Below, one piece after another: positions 36,282-45,578 of a stretch of DNA of 64,000 bases; the stretch's first letter is position 1, and every line of letters starts with the position of its first letter. The position numbers were made by a program, and so were the translations under genes. The notes under the pieces are model-generated. The model saw only the letters and a list, made by a program, of their open reading frames with translations, had not been told where the DNA came from and made no database searches. The stretch is taken from the NCBI RefSeq assembly GCF_011761305.1, contig NZ_JAAOZC010000003.1, positions 248,001 through 312,000 on the forward strand, given 5' to 3'. Source of the DNA: Sphingomonas vulcanisoli. GTDB lineage: Bacteria; Pseudomonadota; Alphaproteobacteria; Sphingomonadales; Sphingomonadaceae.

Positions 36282-36962
36282 GTGGACCCCACCCCCCTCG
36301 CGCTGGTGATCGCCACCACGCTGGAGCTGGCGCTGATCACCACGATCCTCCTGCTGGCAATAGCCACCCCGCTCGCCTGGTGGCTGGCGCGGTCGCGGCG
36401 GTGGTGGAAGGAGGTGATCGGCGCGGTCACCGCGTTGCCGCTGGTGCTGCCGCCGACGGTAATCGGTTTCTATGTGCTGATCGCGCTTGGCCCGCAGAGC
36501 CCGCTGATGGCGCCGCTGCACGCCTTCGGCATCCGCACGCTGGCCTTCACCTTCACCGGGCTGGTGATTGGTTCGCTCTTCTATTCGCTGCCCTTCGCCG
36601 TCCAGCCCTTGCGCACCGCGTTCGAAAGCGTCGGCACGCGCCCGCTGGAGGTGGCGGCGATGCTGGGCGCGGGGCCGTTCGATCGTTTCGCCACGATCGC
36701 GCTACCCCTGTCGCGGTGCGGCTTTGTCTCCGCCGCGATCCTGGTTTTCGCGCATACCGTCGGCGAGTTCGGCGTGGTGCTGATGATCGGCGGCGCAATT
36801 CCGGGCCGCACCGAAGTGCTGTCGACGCGCATCTTCCAGCTGGTCGAGAATCTGCAATATGGCGAGGCGCATCGCATCGCCGCCGGGCTGGTCGCCTTCG
36901 CCTTCCTCGCCCTGCTCGGGCTGTTGTTGGCCGAGCGCCGGATCGGATCGGTGGCACCTTGA
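36282..36962 (+). CDS. modB: Molybdate ABC transporter permease
   Basis: 226 residues from a GTG at 36282. About five membrane helices; LPLVLPPTVIGFYVLIALG and the EAA loop EVAAMLGAGPFDRFATIALP then LS are diagnostic of ModB/CysT-type permeases. It forms the channel of the molybdate importer. Its stop overlaps modC as TTGA. Confidence 0.93.
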   Translation: MDPTPLALVIATTLELALITTILLLAIATPLAWWLARSRRWWKEVIGAVTALPLVLPPTVIGFYVLIALGPQSPLMAPLHAFGIRTLAFTFTGLVIGSLFYSLPFAVQPLRTAFESVGTRPLEVAAMLGAGPFDRFATIALPLSRCGFVSAAILVFAHTVGEFGVVLMIGGAIPGRTEVLSTRIFQLVENLQYGEAHRIAAGLVAFAFLALLGLLLAERRIGSVAP

Positions 36963-37594
36963 GCGATACGCTCAGAGTGCGGCTCAGCGGGCGGGCAGGG
37001 GCGCTGGCAATCGATGCCGCATTCACGGTGCCGCCTGGTATCACTGCGCTGCAGGGGCCTTCCGGCGCGGGCAAGACCACATTGTTGCGCGCGATCGCCG
37101 GCCTCGAACGGCTGCAGGGTTCGGTGCATATCGGCGGCGAGGTCTGGCAGGATGCACAAAACTTCCTGCCGCCGCACCGCCGCCGCATCGGCTTCGTCTT
37201 TCAGGGCGCCAATCTGCTGCCCCATCTCAGCGTCCGCGCCAACCTCGCCTACGCCGCACGCCGCGCGGAGGCGCCGCTGTCGATCGAGGACATCGCCGAA
37301 CGCACCGGTATCGCCCACCTCCTCAATCGCCGCCCCGCGAAGCTCTCGGGCGGGGAGGCGCAGCGTGTCGCCCTCGCGCGCGCTCTGCTGATCCGGCCGA
37401 AACTCTTGTTGCTCGACGAGCCCTTCACCGGTCTGGATGCCGAGGGCCGCGCCGGGTTGATCGACCAGCTTGCCGCGCTGCTGCGGACGCTCGCCACCCC
37501 CGTGCTGATCGTCACCCACGACGCCGGAGAGGCCGCCCGGATCGCCCACCAGCAACTTCATATCGATAACGGAACGATCACGGTATGTTCTTGA
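36959..37594 (+). CDS. modC: Molybdate ABC transporter ATP-binding protein, short form
   Basis: 211 residues from a TTG at 36959 that overlaps the modB stop; no later start keeps the first strand. Walker A is GPSGAGKTT, the signature LSGGEAQRVALARAL, Walker B LLLLDEP and the switch His is in IVTHD. E. coli ModC is about 350 residues with a C-terminal Mop domain; that domain is absent here, so regulation by bound molybdate through ModC is unlikely. Homologues ending after the ATPase domain are known in other bacteria. Confidence 0.92.
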   Translation: MSDTLRVRLSGRAGALAIDAAFTVPPGITALQGPSGAGKTTLLRAIAGLERLQGSVHIGGEVWQDAQNFLPPHRRRIGFVFQGANLLPHLSVRANLAYAARRAEAPLSIEDIAERTGIAHLLNRRPAKLSGGEAQRVALARALLIRPKLLLLDEPFTGLDAEGRAGLIDQLAALLRTLATPVLIVTHDAGEAARIAHQQLHIDNGTITVCS

Positions 37595-37720
37595 CAATTG
37601 CGCTTTCCTGTGATATTGGAGCAGCGTTGGCAAAGTTCCGTGTCTGATCCTTTCGAGAAAGCCAGCACACCGTTCCGCAATCCTCAACTTCCTCAACTTC
37701 GGCCCGTCCAAAGGCGCTTG

Positions 37721-38380
37721 ATGAACCCCTTTCCCGAAGACATTTTCACCGAGCCGAGCGACGTCGATCCCGATACGCTTGCCAATCTCGGCCCGCTGAC
37801 GCGGCTGGCGGGCGAATGGGAGGGCAGGAGCGGGATCGACATCAATCCCAAGGCCGAGGGGCCGGAGCAGCGCGCCTTCCTTGAACGGATCAGCTTTCAG
37901 CCGATCGATCCCCAGGCCAATGGCCCGCAATTGCTTTACGGCCTGCGCTACCACGTCCACATCACCACCGAGGAAGAGGACATCACCTTCCACGATCAGA
38001 TCGGCTATTGGCTGTGGGAGCCCGCGACGGGGCTGATCATGCAGACGTTGGCGATTCCGCGCGGCCAGGTCGCGCTCGCCCAAGGGATGGCGCAACCCGG
38101 CGACGACATGCTGACCCTCACCGCCACGCGCGGTCCTACCGATTATGGCATCTGCTCGACCAGCTTCCTCGAACATGCCTTCCGCACCGATGCCTATACG
38201 ATCGCGCTCACCTTCGAAGGCGATGACGTCTTCAGCTATGATATCAAGACGATGCTCGCGGTGCGCGGGCAAGATGGCCTGTTCGAACATCACGACCGCA
38301 ACCGCCTGACGCGGATCGCCGCGCCCAAGCCCAACCCGCTGCAGCAGATCCTCACGGCCCGCGCCAAGCGCGGCGGTTAA
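37721..38380 (+). CDS. Haem-binding beta-barrel (nitrobindin/THAP4-like) domain protein
   Basis: 219 residues from ATG 37721, preceded by AAAGGCG; an upstream in-frame start lacks a ribosome site. LGPLTRLAGEWEGRSGIDIN and YGLRYHVHITTEEEDITFHD then QIGYWLWEPATGLIMQ match the FABP-like/nitrobindin family, which binds haem and reacts with nitric oxide or peroxynitrite. A conserved His near the C-terminus (FEHHDRNRLTR) could be the haem ligand. There is no signal peptide, so the protein is cytosolic. Confidence 0.85.
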   Translation: MNPFPEDIFTEPSDVDPDTLANLGPLTRLAGEWEGRSGIDINPKAEGPEQRAFLERISFQPIDPQANGPQLLYGLRYHVHITTEEEDITFHDQIGYWLWEPATGLIMQTLAIPRGQVALAQGMAQPGDDMLTLTATRGPTDYGICSTSFLEHAFRTDAYTIALTFEGDDVFSYDIKTMLAVRGQDGLFEHHDRNRLTRIAAPKPNPLQQILTARAKRGG

Positions 38381-38399
38381 AGCCGATCGCGGTCCCCAA

Positions 38400-38518
38400 A
38401 TCCTCCCCTGCAAGGGGAGGTGGCGCGCGCAGCGCGTCGGAGGGGTATCCCCCTATCGAGAGGGCTACACCCCTCCGTCATCGCTGACGCGATGCCACCT
38501 CCCCTTGCAGGGGAGGAT
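38400..38518. repeat. Palindromic intergenic repeat, family B
   Basis: ATCCTCCCCTGCAAGGGGAG then GTGGC at the left and GCCACCTCCCCTTGCAGGGG then AGGAT at the right, with inner GGAGGGGTATCCCC and TACACCCCTCC arms. It lies between the convergent haem-barrel and MpaB-like genes. Confidence 0.85.
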
Positions 38519-38543
38519 CGAAGATCCTCAATGACGATCCACC

Positions 38544-39401
38544 CTAATCGGCGAAAGCCCAGCGCAAGGTACGCGCAAGGCCCATGGCGCCAGTGCGGAC
38601 CAGCGGACGGACGATCGCCGGCGGCGTCGGCAACCCATGCATGGCGCGCGCCCAATCCGGCAGCAGGTCCACCGCCGCCTGCATCGTCACCGCCTGCACC
38701 GGGATCGCCAGCATGTTGTCCGGCCTATGGCCAAGCACGATCCGCGCCACCTCCCACGTCCGATCGTCGGCGTGGAGCTCGGGGCGGAGGGTGGTGATGA
38801 GCGCCATCGCTTCCGAACGGCTCCGCGGCACCGGATCGGCGCCCAAGGCCGCCGCGATCGTCGCGAAATCGGCGAAGTAATGATCCTCCTCCACGGCGGT
38901 CAGCGGGCGGCTGCCGTAGCGCTGCCAGCCATCGAGGAAGCTCAGCGCCTCGCTGACATGGACCCAGGCGAGGAGATGTGGGTCATCGGCGCGATATGGG
39001 GTGCCGTCGGTCGTGATGCCGGCGATGTGCGCGTGGACGGCCCGCACCTTTTCGATCGCCGCCACCGCCTGATCGCGCTGGCCATAGGTGGTAACCGCGA
39101 TGAACCGCGCCGTGCGCCGCAGCCGCCCGAGCATGTCGGTGCGAAAGTTGCTGTGGTCCCAGACGCCGGCCAACACCGCCGGATGCAGCATCTGGAGCAA
39201 CAGCGCCGCGACCCCGCCGACCATCATCGATGTTACGTCGCCATGCACGCGCTGGATCGGCGAGCCCGGCGCGAACAGCGCGTCGGAACTGCGCTGCACC
39301 GGCCGCTCGCCGCGGGCCTGATCGTTGAACAAAGCGCGGACCTGGCGGATGATACCGCGTTTAGCGCGATGGCGGATCGCCGCTGCCGGGCCGGACGCCA
39401 C
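38544..39401 (-). CDS. MpaB/latex-clearing-type oxygenase (DUF2236) family protein
   Basis: 285 residues from a GTG at 39401. The DUF2236 core is clear: MMVGGVAALLLQMLHPAVLA then GVWDHSNF, RTARFIAVTTYGQRDQAVAA, HLLAWVHVSEALSFLDGWQR, with the conserved His residues thought to hold haem b in latex-clearing protein and MpaB-type enzymes. The reaction is unknown in bacteria like this one. It follows map on the same strand after 17 bases. Confidence 0.85.
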   Translation of the reverse strand: MASGPAAAIRHRAKRGIIRQVRALFNDQARGERPVQRSSDALFAPGSPIQRVHGDVTSMMVGGVAALLLQMLHPAVLAGVWDHSNFRTDMLGRLRRTARFIAVTTYGQRDQAVAAIEKVRAVHAHIAGITTDGTPYRADDPHLLAWVHVSEALSFLDGWQRYGSRPLTAVEEDHYFADFATIAAALGADPVPRSRSEAMALITTLRPELHADDRTWEVARIVLGHRPDNMLAIPVQAVTMQAAVDLLPDWARAMHGLPTPPAIVRPLVRTGAMGLARTLRWAFAD

Positions 39402-39418
39402 GCTGCTAGGCGCGGCGG

Positions 39419-40249
39419 TCAGGCCGCCAGATGCGGCACGTCGAGCCCGCGCCGGCTCTTGGTGAAGATCTCGCAGCCGTCTTCGGTGATGCCGATCGAG
39501 TGTTCGAATTGGGCGGAGAGCGATCGGTCGCGCGTCACCGCCGTCCAGCCATCGTCCAGCACTTTGACGTCCGGGCGGCCGATGTTGATCATCGGTTCGA
39601 TCGTGAAGAACATGCCCGGCCGCAGCTCCGGCCCGGTGCCGATGCGGCCGACATGGACCACCTCGGGCGCGTCATGGAACAGACGGCCGACGCCATGCCC
39701 GCAGAAATCGCGGACGACGCCGTAGCGGTGCGCTTCGGCATAGGTCTGGATCGCATGGCCGATATCGCCGAGATGCGCGCCCGGCTTCGCCGCCGCGATG
39801 CCGCGCATCATGCATTCGTACGTCACCTCGACCAGCTTGCGCGCCTTCAGCGGCACATCGCCGCAGAGGTAGGTGCGGTTGCTGTCGCCGTGCCAGCCAT
39901 CGAGCAGCGGCGTCACATCGACATTGACGATATCGCCGTCCTTCAATGTCTTGGGCCCCGGGATGCCGTGGCACACGACATGGTTCACGCTGATGCAGCA
40001 GCTGTGCGTATAGCCGCGATAGTTGAGCGTCGCCGGCACCGCGCCGCCGGCCATCGTCATGTCATAGACGATGCGGTCGATCGCCTCAGTGGTGACGCCG
40101 GGGCGGATATGCGCGCCGAGCGCATCGAGGATGTCGGCGGCCAGCGCCCCCGCGCGGCGCATCCCCTCGAAACCCTCCGGCCCGTAGAGCTTGATGGCAC
40201 CGGTGCGGGTGACGACGTCGTCTGCGGTGATCGTCTGATAATGCGTCAT
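39419..40249 (-). CDS. map: Type I methionine aminopeptidase
   Basis: 276 residues from ATG 40249. The pita-bread metal ligands are in VNVDVTPLLDGWHGDSNRTY (two Asp), GHGVGRLFHDAPEV (His), FTIEPMINIG (Glu) and AQFEHSIGI (Glu); HSCCISVNHVVCHGIP is the substrate loop. It removes the initiator Met from nascent proteins. It diverges from the CinA-type gene with about 58 bases between them. Confidence 0.96.
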   Translation of the reverse strand: MTHYQTITADDVVTRTGAIKLYGPEGFEGMRRAGALAADILDALGAHIRPGVTTEAIDRIVYDMTMAGGAVPATLNYRGYTHSCCISVNHVVCHGIPGPKTLKDGDIVNVDVTPLLDGWHGDSNRTYLCGDVPLKARKLVEVTYECMMRGIAAAKPGAHLGDIGHAIQTYAEAHRYGVVRDFCGHGVGRLFHDAPEVVHVGRIGTGPELRPGMFFTIEPMINIGRPDVKVLDDGWTAVTRDRSLSAQFEHSIGITEDGCEIFTKSRRGLDVPHLAA

Positions 40250-40307
40250 TGTGCCTATATAACCGTTGAGGCTGGCTTTCGCCACCGGCAGAGCTATGGG
40301 CGAGGCG

Positions 40308-41069
40308 ATGAGCGCCTCGGAACGCATCTGGACCGCCGCTTTGCTGGTGATCGGCGACGAGATCCTCTCGGGCCGCACGCAGGACAAGAATATCGCGCAG
40401 CTCGCTACCTGGCTCAACGTGCAGGGGATCAGGCTGGCGGAGGTGCGCGTCGTTGCGGACAAGATGGCGGCGATCGGCGCGGCGGTGAACGCGCTTTCGG
40501 CGGGCAACGATTATCTGTTCACGACAGGCGGCATCGGGCCGACGCATGACGATATCACCGTCGATGCCATCGCCGCTGCCTTGGGCCTGCCGGTCGTGGT
40601 CCATCCCGATGCGCGCGCGATCCTCGAGAAACATTATGCAACGCGGGGCGGCCTGACCGAGGCGCGGCTGCGGATGGCGCGGGTGCCGGAGGGCGCCTCG
40701 CTGATCGAGAATCAGATGTCGGGCGCGCCGGGCATCCGCATCGGCAACATCTTCATCCTCGCCGGGGTGCCGCACATCGCCGCTTATATGCTGGAGGCGC
40801 TCACCGGCACGCTGCAGGGCGGCCTGCCGTTGCTGTCGGTGACGCTCGGCTGCTGGGTCGCGGAGAGCGAGGTCGCCGAGCTTTTGAGGGCGGCGGAGAC
40901 CGGGAGCGCGGGATGCCAGATCGGCAGCTACCCCTTCTTCCGCGAAGGCCGCACGGGCGCCAATTTCATCATCCGATCGACCGATCTCGCCGCGGCCGAG
41001 GCGTGCGCCGCCGATGTCACCGCGCGGCTGGCGGCGCTGGGTTACGAGGCGGTGGACGGCGGCATCTGA
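40308..41069 (+). CDS. CinA-type molybdopterin-binding (MoCF) domain protein
   Basis: About 253 residues from ATG 40308; ATG 40296 is an equally open alternative. IWTAALLVIGDEILSGRTQD then KNIAQLATWLN and YLFTTGGIGPTHDDITVDAI are hallmark segments of the competence/damage-inducible CinA N-terminal domain, related to MoaB/MogA. The C-terminal deamidase domain of full CinA is absent, as in many alphaproteobacteria. Its role here is unknown. Its 3' end overlaps the convergent Tet-type pump gene by 28 bases. Confidence 0.9.
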   Translation: MSASERIWTAALLVIGDEILSGRTQDKNIAQLATWLNVQGIRLAEVRVVADKMAAIGAAVNALSAGNDYLFTTGGIGPTHDDITVDAIAAALGLPVVVHPDARAILEKHYATRGGLTEARLRMARVPEGASLIENQMSGAPGIRIGNIFILAGVPHIAAYMLEALTGTLQGGLPLLSVTLGCWVAESEVAELLRAAETGSAGCQIGSYPFFREGRTGANFIIRSTDLAAAEACAADVTARLAALGYEAVDGGI

Positions 41070-42313
41070 TACCGCTCGGCCCTGGCAGGCGTTGCCGCAC
41101 CGCTGCCCATCAAAATCGCCAGCGCGGCCAGCGCGAGAACCACTGCGATCGCGAAGCCCGCCCCTACGAACTGGAAGGGGGCGGTCGGCCCGGTGAAATA
41201 TGCGAGCGTCGAATTGTAGACGGCGGGGGCGATGATCGCCGCAACCGCCGCCATGCTACCGCTGAACCCCTGCAGCTCGCCCTGCGCATTGGGCGGCACC
41301 GCGCGGGAGATCAGGCCGTTCAGGGCCGGCATCGCCGCCGATCCGATCAGCTGCAACGCCAGCACCGCGAAGGCCAGCCATGGCGTGCGCACCCCAGTGA
41401 AGCAAAGGAACCCGAAGGTCGTCGCCATCATGGCGAGCGCGGCCGCGCGCCGTTCGCCGAACCGCTTGACGAGCCGGCCGACGATGAAGACCTGGCTCAA
41501 CACCATATAGACGCCAACCATGGCGAGGCTCGCGCCGACCATCCCCGATCCCCAGCCGAACGCCGCCATCGCGAAGAAGGCCCAGGATACCGGATAAATC
41601 ATAGTCGCCATGTTCCAGAAGAACGCGGAGGCGAGCAGAGCGATGACGCCATGCAGCTTACGCAGCGCCCGGAAAGCGCCGACCGGATTGGCGCGGCTCC
41701 ACTCGAACGGCCTGCGGTTTTCCGGCGCCAGCGTTTCGCGGAATGCAAACGCACCGAACAGGAAATTGATCGCGGTCAGCGCGGCCGCTGCATAGAAGGG
41801 CGCGCGTGGGCCGATCTCGCCCAGCGCACCGCCGATCGCCGGGCCGACCACCAACCCGATCCCGAACGCCGCCCCCATCATCCCGAAATAGCGGGCGCGC
41901 TCCGCCGGTGCGGAGATATCGGCAAGCGCTGCCCCTGCCGGACCGAAGGATGCGCCGAAGAAACCCGCAAAGGCGCGGCCGACGAACAGCCACAGCAGGT
42001 TGGGTGCGAAGCCGAGCAACAGATAATCGATGGTGAAACCGCCGAGCGCACCGAGCAGGACGGGCCGCCGCCCGAAGCGATCGCCGAGATTGCCGACCAA
42101 CGGCCCGCTCAAAAACTGAACCGCCGCATAGACGACGCCCAGCCAGCCGCCGATCCGCGTCGCGGCGGGCAGATCGACATGGCCAAGCTTCATCACGATC
42201 CCCGGAATCACCGGCATCACGATCCCGAAGCCGATCGCGTCCAGCAGGACCACGATCAGGATGAAATAGGCAGACGCGCCCGGCCTTGAGGCGGTTGCTT
42301 GAGTAACCGTCAC
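41042..42313 (-). CDS. MFS drug exporter, Tet(A)-like
   Basis: 423 residues from a GTG at 42313, 12 helices. VLLDAIGFGIVMPVIPGIVM and GNLGDRFGRRPVLLGALGGF (motif A), then GRAFAGFFGASFGPAGAALA then DIS (motif C region) are close to TetA-class drug:H+ antiporters. Chromosomal Tet-like pumps of this kind are common in sphingomonads and usually do not signal acquired resistance. No TetR repressor gene lies beside it. Confidence 0.88.
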   Translation of the reverse strand: MTVTQATASRPGASAYFILIVVLLDAIGFGIVMPVIPGIVMKLGHVDLPAATRIGGWLGVVYAAVQFLSGPLVGNLGDRFGRRPVLLGALGGFTIDYLLLGFAPNLLWLFVGRAFAGFFGASFGPAGAALADISAPAERARYFGMMGAAFGIGLVVGPAIGGALGEIGPRAPFYAAAALTAINFLFGAFAFRETLAPENRRPFEWSRANPVGAFRALRKLHGVIALLASAFFWNMATMIYPVSWAFFAMAAFGWGSGMVGASLAMVGVYMVLSQVFIVGRLVKRFGERRAAALAMMATTFGFLCFTGVRTPWLAFAVLALQLIGSAAMPALNGLISRAVPPNAQGELQGFSGSMAAVAAIIAPAVYNSTLAYFTGPTAPFQFVGAGFAIAVVLALAALAILMGSGAATPARAERYQMPPSTAS

Positions 42314-42334
42314 GAACGCTTTGCCCCTCGAACC

Positions 42335-42360
42335 TGTGCTCCAGCAACCGCCGGAGCACA
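42335..42360. repeat. Inverted repeat between GST and Tet-type pump genes
   Basis: TGTGCTCC and GGAGCACA are a perfect 8-bp inverted repeat around a 10-base loop, just downstream of the GST stop on the minus strand. It may be a factor-dependent terminator or processing site; no T-run follows. Confidence 0.5.
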
Positions 42361-42374
42361 GGGGACGGGCCTGA

Positions 42375-43079
42375 TCAAGCCTTGGGCGTGTTCGTCGCGG
42401 TCTGGCCGAAGAGGATCTTGCGCTCTTCGTCGGTACGGATGCCGGGGTTGGGGTTTACTTCCTTGCCCCTGGCATAAGCGCGGATCGTCGCCGGGCGGAC
42501 GGCGATGGCATCGAACCAGCGCTTCACGTTGGGAAAGTCGTCAAGGGTCTGGCCCTGCATCTCATGCGGCACGACCCAGGGGTAGGCGGCCATGTCGGCA
42601 ATCGAATAGTCGCCCGCGACGAACGCCCGGTCCGCTAGCCGGCGATCGAGCACGCCATAGAGGCGGTTGGTTTCCTTGACGTAGCGATCGATCGCGTAGG
42701 GGATCTTTTCGGGCGCATAATTGCGGAAGTGATGGTTCTGCCCGGCCATCGGGCCGAGCCCGCCCATCTGCCACATCAGCCATTCGTGGGTTTCGATGCG
42801 CTCCCGCGGCGTGCTGCCGTAGAATTGGCCGGTCTTCTCAGCGAGGTAGATCAGGATCGCACCGCTCTCGAACACGCTGACCGGATCGCCGCCATCGGCA
42901 GGATCGGCGTCGATGATCGCGGGCATCCGGTTGTTCGGCGCGATCTTCAGGAAATCGGGCGCGAACTGCTCGCCCTTCCCGATATTGATCGGGTGGATCG
43001 CATAGGGGAGGCTCATTTCCTCCAGGAAGAGGGTAATCTTGTGCCCGTTGGGCGTGGGCCAATAATAGAGATCAATCAT
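42375..43079 (-). CDS. Glutathione S-transferase, YfcG/Ure2p-like
   Basis: 234 residues from ATG 43079. MIDLYYWPTPNGHKITLFLE is the thioredoxin-fold start; KIAPNNRMPAIID with the cis-Pro and VFESGAILIYLAEKTG (ES motif) bind glutathione. The C-terminal helical domain ends with VNPNPGIRTDEERKILFGQ, typical of the YfcG/YghU branch, which has disulfide-bond oxidoreductase activity. It diverges from the S9 peptidase gene. Confidence 0.93.
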   Translation of the reverse strand: MIDLYYWPTPNGHKITLFLEEMSLPYAIHPINIGKGEQFAPDFLKIAPNNRMPAIIDADPADGGDPVSVFESGAILIYLAEKTGQFYGSTPRERIETHEWLMWQMGGLGPMAGQNHHFRNYAPEKIPYAIDRYVKETNRLYGVLDRRLADRAFVAGDYSIADMAAYPWVVPHEMQGQTLDDFPNVKRWFDAIAVRPATIRAYARGKEVNPNPGIRTDEERKILFGQTATNTPKA

Positions 43080-43189
43080 CGAAGAGCCTCCCTGCGTCGC
43101 GCGGCAGATGGGGTGGCGGTACGCGGCGTGCAAGCGGCTTGTGCGCACGGCGGCGCGGTTGCAAAACAAACGGCAAAGGAAAACGATCG

Positions 43190-45079
43190 ATGTCCATTGC
43201 CCTCTTTGCCGCAGCCCTGGCTGCCACCACCGCCCCGTCCTCAATGGTGCACTATAGCAGCGTCACGCTCGATCCGGCCGGCCGCGTGATCGCGAGCGTC
43301 GAAAGCACGCAGGTCAAGGATGCGCCGAGTGAGGGGCATGGCCTGCTGGTGCTGCGCGACACCAACGGCAAGCTGATCGCCCGGCAGGATCCCTGTGCGA
43401 CCTGCCGCTACGCATCGCTGGCTTTCTCCCCCGATGGTGCAACCCTGGCGTTCGTGGCGAGCGGCGGCGGCAACGCTACGGTCTATGCGCTGGCAAAGGG
43501 ACAGGTGCGCAAGCTGACCAGCGTCAATGGCCTCGCCGCCGGGCTGCGCTGGTCGCCCGATGGCAAGACCATCGCGCTGCTGGTGACGGTTGGTGCGACC
43601 AAGGAGACCGGCGCAACGCAGCCCGGCGCGCGGCAGGTGGGCGTGATCGGCGAGCACGAGGATTCCAAACGGATCGCGACAATCCCGGCCACCGGCGGCC
43701 CGATCGCGATGGTCTCGCCCGAGGGCACTTTCGTCTACGAATATGATTGGACGCCGGACGGACAGGGTTTCGTCGGCACCGCCGCCGAGGGCAATGGTGA
43801 CAATCAATGGTGGGTGGCGAGCCTCCGCGCCTTCCCGATCGCCGGCCCGATGCGCACCATCGCCGCGCCGAAGATGCAGATGAACTTCCCGCGTGTATCG
43901 CCGGACGGCAAGAGCGTCGCCTTCATCGGCGGGTTGATGAGCGATTTCGGATCGGTGGGCGGCGATATCTATTCCGTGCCCATCGCGGGCGGCCCACCGC
44001 GCAACCTGACGCCGGACGTGAAGGTGACCTTCACGTCGCTGGCATGGAGCCGAAACCAGCTGCTCGTCAGCGCGATCGTTAGCGGCTCATCGGCGGTGGG
44101 CTGGCTCTACCCTGCGACCGGCAAGCTGACCCTCGGCGCCCCCAGTGCGGAATCGATGGCGGCGGGCGATGCGCATGTTTCGCTCGATCGCAGCGGCACA
44201 AGGGCGGCTTATGTGACCGAAAGCTTCACCAAGGCGCCCTCTATCGCCTTCGGGCCGATCGGCGTGGGCAAGTCCATTACGCACGACAATGACGCGCTCA
44301 CCGCAGCCTTTGTCGCGCACGACATTCGCTGGAAGAGCGGCGGCGAGGAGGTGCAGGGCTGGCTGCTGGAGCCGCAGGGCGCGTCGGCCACCGCCAAGCA
44401 GCCGATGATCACCATCATCCATGGCGGCCCGGCGGCGGCGACGATGCCGCGCTTCATCTGGGGCGGCAACAATGAGGCGCTGCTCGCGCATGGCTATTGG
44501 CTGTTTCAGCCCAATCCGCGCGGCTCCTACGGGCATGGCGAGGCCTTTGTCCGCGCCAACGTCAAGGATTTCGGCGGCGGCGATCTGGAGGACGATCTGG
44601 CCGGCATCGCTGCTGTCGAGAAGCAGGCGCCGATCGACGACGATCGGCTCGGCATCTTCGGCCACAGCTACGGCGGCTTCATGACGATGTGGACGGTGAC
44701 GCACAGCAAGCGGTTCAAGGCGGCGGTGGCGGGCGCGGGGATCGCCGATTGGGTGGCTTATTATGGCCAGAACGGGATCGATCAGTGGATGATCCCCTAT
44801 TTCGGCGCATCGGCCTATGACGATTACGCCACCTACGATCGGCTCTCGCCGATCCGATCGATCAGGCGTGCTGCCACGCCCACCTTCATCTATGTCGGCG
44901 AACGCGATGTCGAATGCCCGCCCGCGCAGAGCCTGGAATTCTGGCACGGCCTGCGCGCCATGAACGTGCCGACCGAACTGGTGATCTACGCCGACGAGGG
45001 CCACGGCATCCGCAAGCCTGCGAATACGGCGGACATCACCAATCGGATGGTCGGCTGGTTCGATCGATATTTGAAGTAA
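43190..45079 (+). CDS. S9 family (prolyl oligopeptidase) peptidase
   Basis: 629 residues from ATG 43190 with a short signal peptide (MSIALFAAALAATTAPSSM). A WD40-like beta-propeller (about 30-370; repeats such as YASLAFSPDGATLAFVA) caps the C-terminal alpha/beta-hydrolase. GIFGHSYGGFMTMW carries the Ser nucleophile (near 493), YVGERDVECPP the Asp and YADEGHGIRKP the His. It is probably a periplasmic dipeptidyl or acylaminoacyl peptidase. The triad is intact. Confidence 0.93.
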   Translation: MSIALFAAALAATTAPSSMVHYSSVTLDPAGRVIASVESTQVKDAPSEGHGLLVLRDTNGKLIARQDPCATCRYASLAFSPDGATLAFVASGGGNATVYALAKGQVRKLTSVNGLAAGLRWSPDGKTIALLVTVGATKETGATQPGARQVGVIGEHEDSKRIATIPATGGPIAMVSPEGTFVYEYDWTPDGQGFVGTAAEGNGDNQWWVASLRAFPIAGPMRTIAAPKMQMNFPRVSPDGKSVAFIGGLMSDFGSVGGDIYSVPIAGGPPRNLTPDVKVTFTSLAWSRNQLLVSAIVSGSSAVGWLYPATGKLTLGAPSAESMAAGDAHVSLDRSGTRAAYVTESFTKAPSIAFGPIGVGKSITHDNDALTAAFVAHDIRWKSGGEEVQGWLLEPQGASATAKQPMITIIHGGPAAATMPRFIWGGNNEALLAHGYWLFQPNPRGSYGHGEAFVRANVKDFGGGDLEDDLAGIAAVEKQAPIDDDRLGIFGHSYGGFMTMWTVTHSKRFKAAVAGAGIADWVAYYGQNGIDQWMIPYFGASAYDDYATYDRLSPIRSIRRAATPTFIYVGERDVECPPAQSLEFWHGLRAMNVPTELVIYADEGHGIRKPANTADITNRMVGWFDRYLK

Positions 45080-45102
45080 GCAGCGGGGGGCTCGCCCCTC
45101 AA

Positions 45103-45133
45103 CCGTCATGCTGAAACACGTTCAGGATGACGG
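45103..45133. terminator. Hairpin between convergent S9 peptidase and mucR genes
   Basis: CCGTCATGCTGAA and TTCAGGATGACGG pair with one mismatch around ACACG. It sits between two convergent genes and probably acts as a bidirectional terminator or is a single unit of a palindromic repeat. No T-run follows. Confidence 0.5.
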
Positions 45134-45145
45134 TGATGACGGGGG

Positions 45146-45550
45146 TTAAGCCGCTTTGGCGCGGCGACCGAGGCCAATCTCTTTCGCCAAGCTGCGGCGC
45201 CGATCGGCATAATTGGGCGCCACCATCGGATAATCGGCGGGCAGCTTCCACTTGGCGCGATACTGGTCGGGCGTCATGCTGTAATGCGTCATCAGATAGC
45301 GCTTGAGCATCGTCAGTTTCTTGCCGTCTTCCAGGCAGACGATGTAATCCGGCTTGATCGAGGATCGCACCGGCACCGCGGGCTTGAGTTCGGCTTCCGG
45401 CGCGGCGGTGGCCTCGCCCAGGCCGGTCAAAGCACCGTGCACATTCTTGATGAATTCCGGCAGCTCATCGCTTGCAACGCGATTGTTGGAAACGTGCGCG
45501 GAGACAATCTCGACGGTCAGCGCGAGAAGTTCGTTGGTATTTTCGGTCAT
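45146..45550 (-). CDS. MucR/Ros-family transcriptional regulator, copy 1
   Basis: 134 residues. The N-terminal oligomerisation segment (LALTVEIVSAHVSNNRVASD) is followed by the Ros-type domain (about 63-130) ending WKLPADYPMVAPNYADRRRS. The expected zinc pattern C-x2-D-x9-H-x4-H reads Cys72, Asp75, Tyr85, with a His only at 89, so the first His is lost. MucR proteins act like H-NS, silencing AT-rich promoters and controlling exopolysaccharide and cell-cycle genes. A paralogue lies at 50183-50623. SWIB and Tudor-like genes lie upstream on the same strand. Confidence 0.92.
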   Translation of the reverse strand: MTENTNELLALTVEIVSAHVSNNRVASDELPEFIKNVHGALTGLGEATAAPEAELKPAVPVRSSIKPDYIVCLEDGKKLTMLKRYLMTHYSMTPDQYRAKWKLPADYPMVAPNYADRRRSLAKEIGLGRRAKAA

Positions 45551-45578
45551 CAGGTCCTCAATTCAAGCCACAGAACAA

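Noticed and set aside
41042-42313. Tet-type pump as acquired tetracycline resistance
   Set aside because: No repressor, mobile element or composition change beside it; such chromosomal pumps are common in this group.
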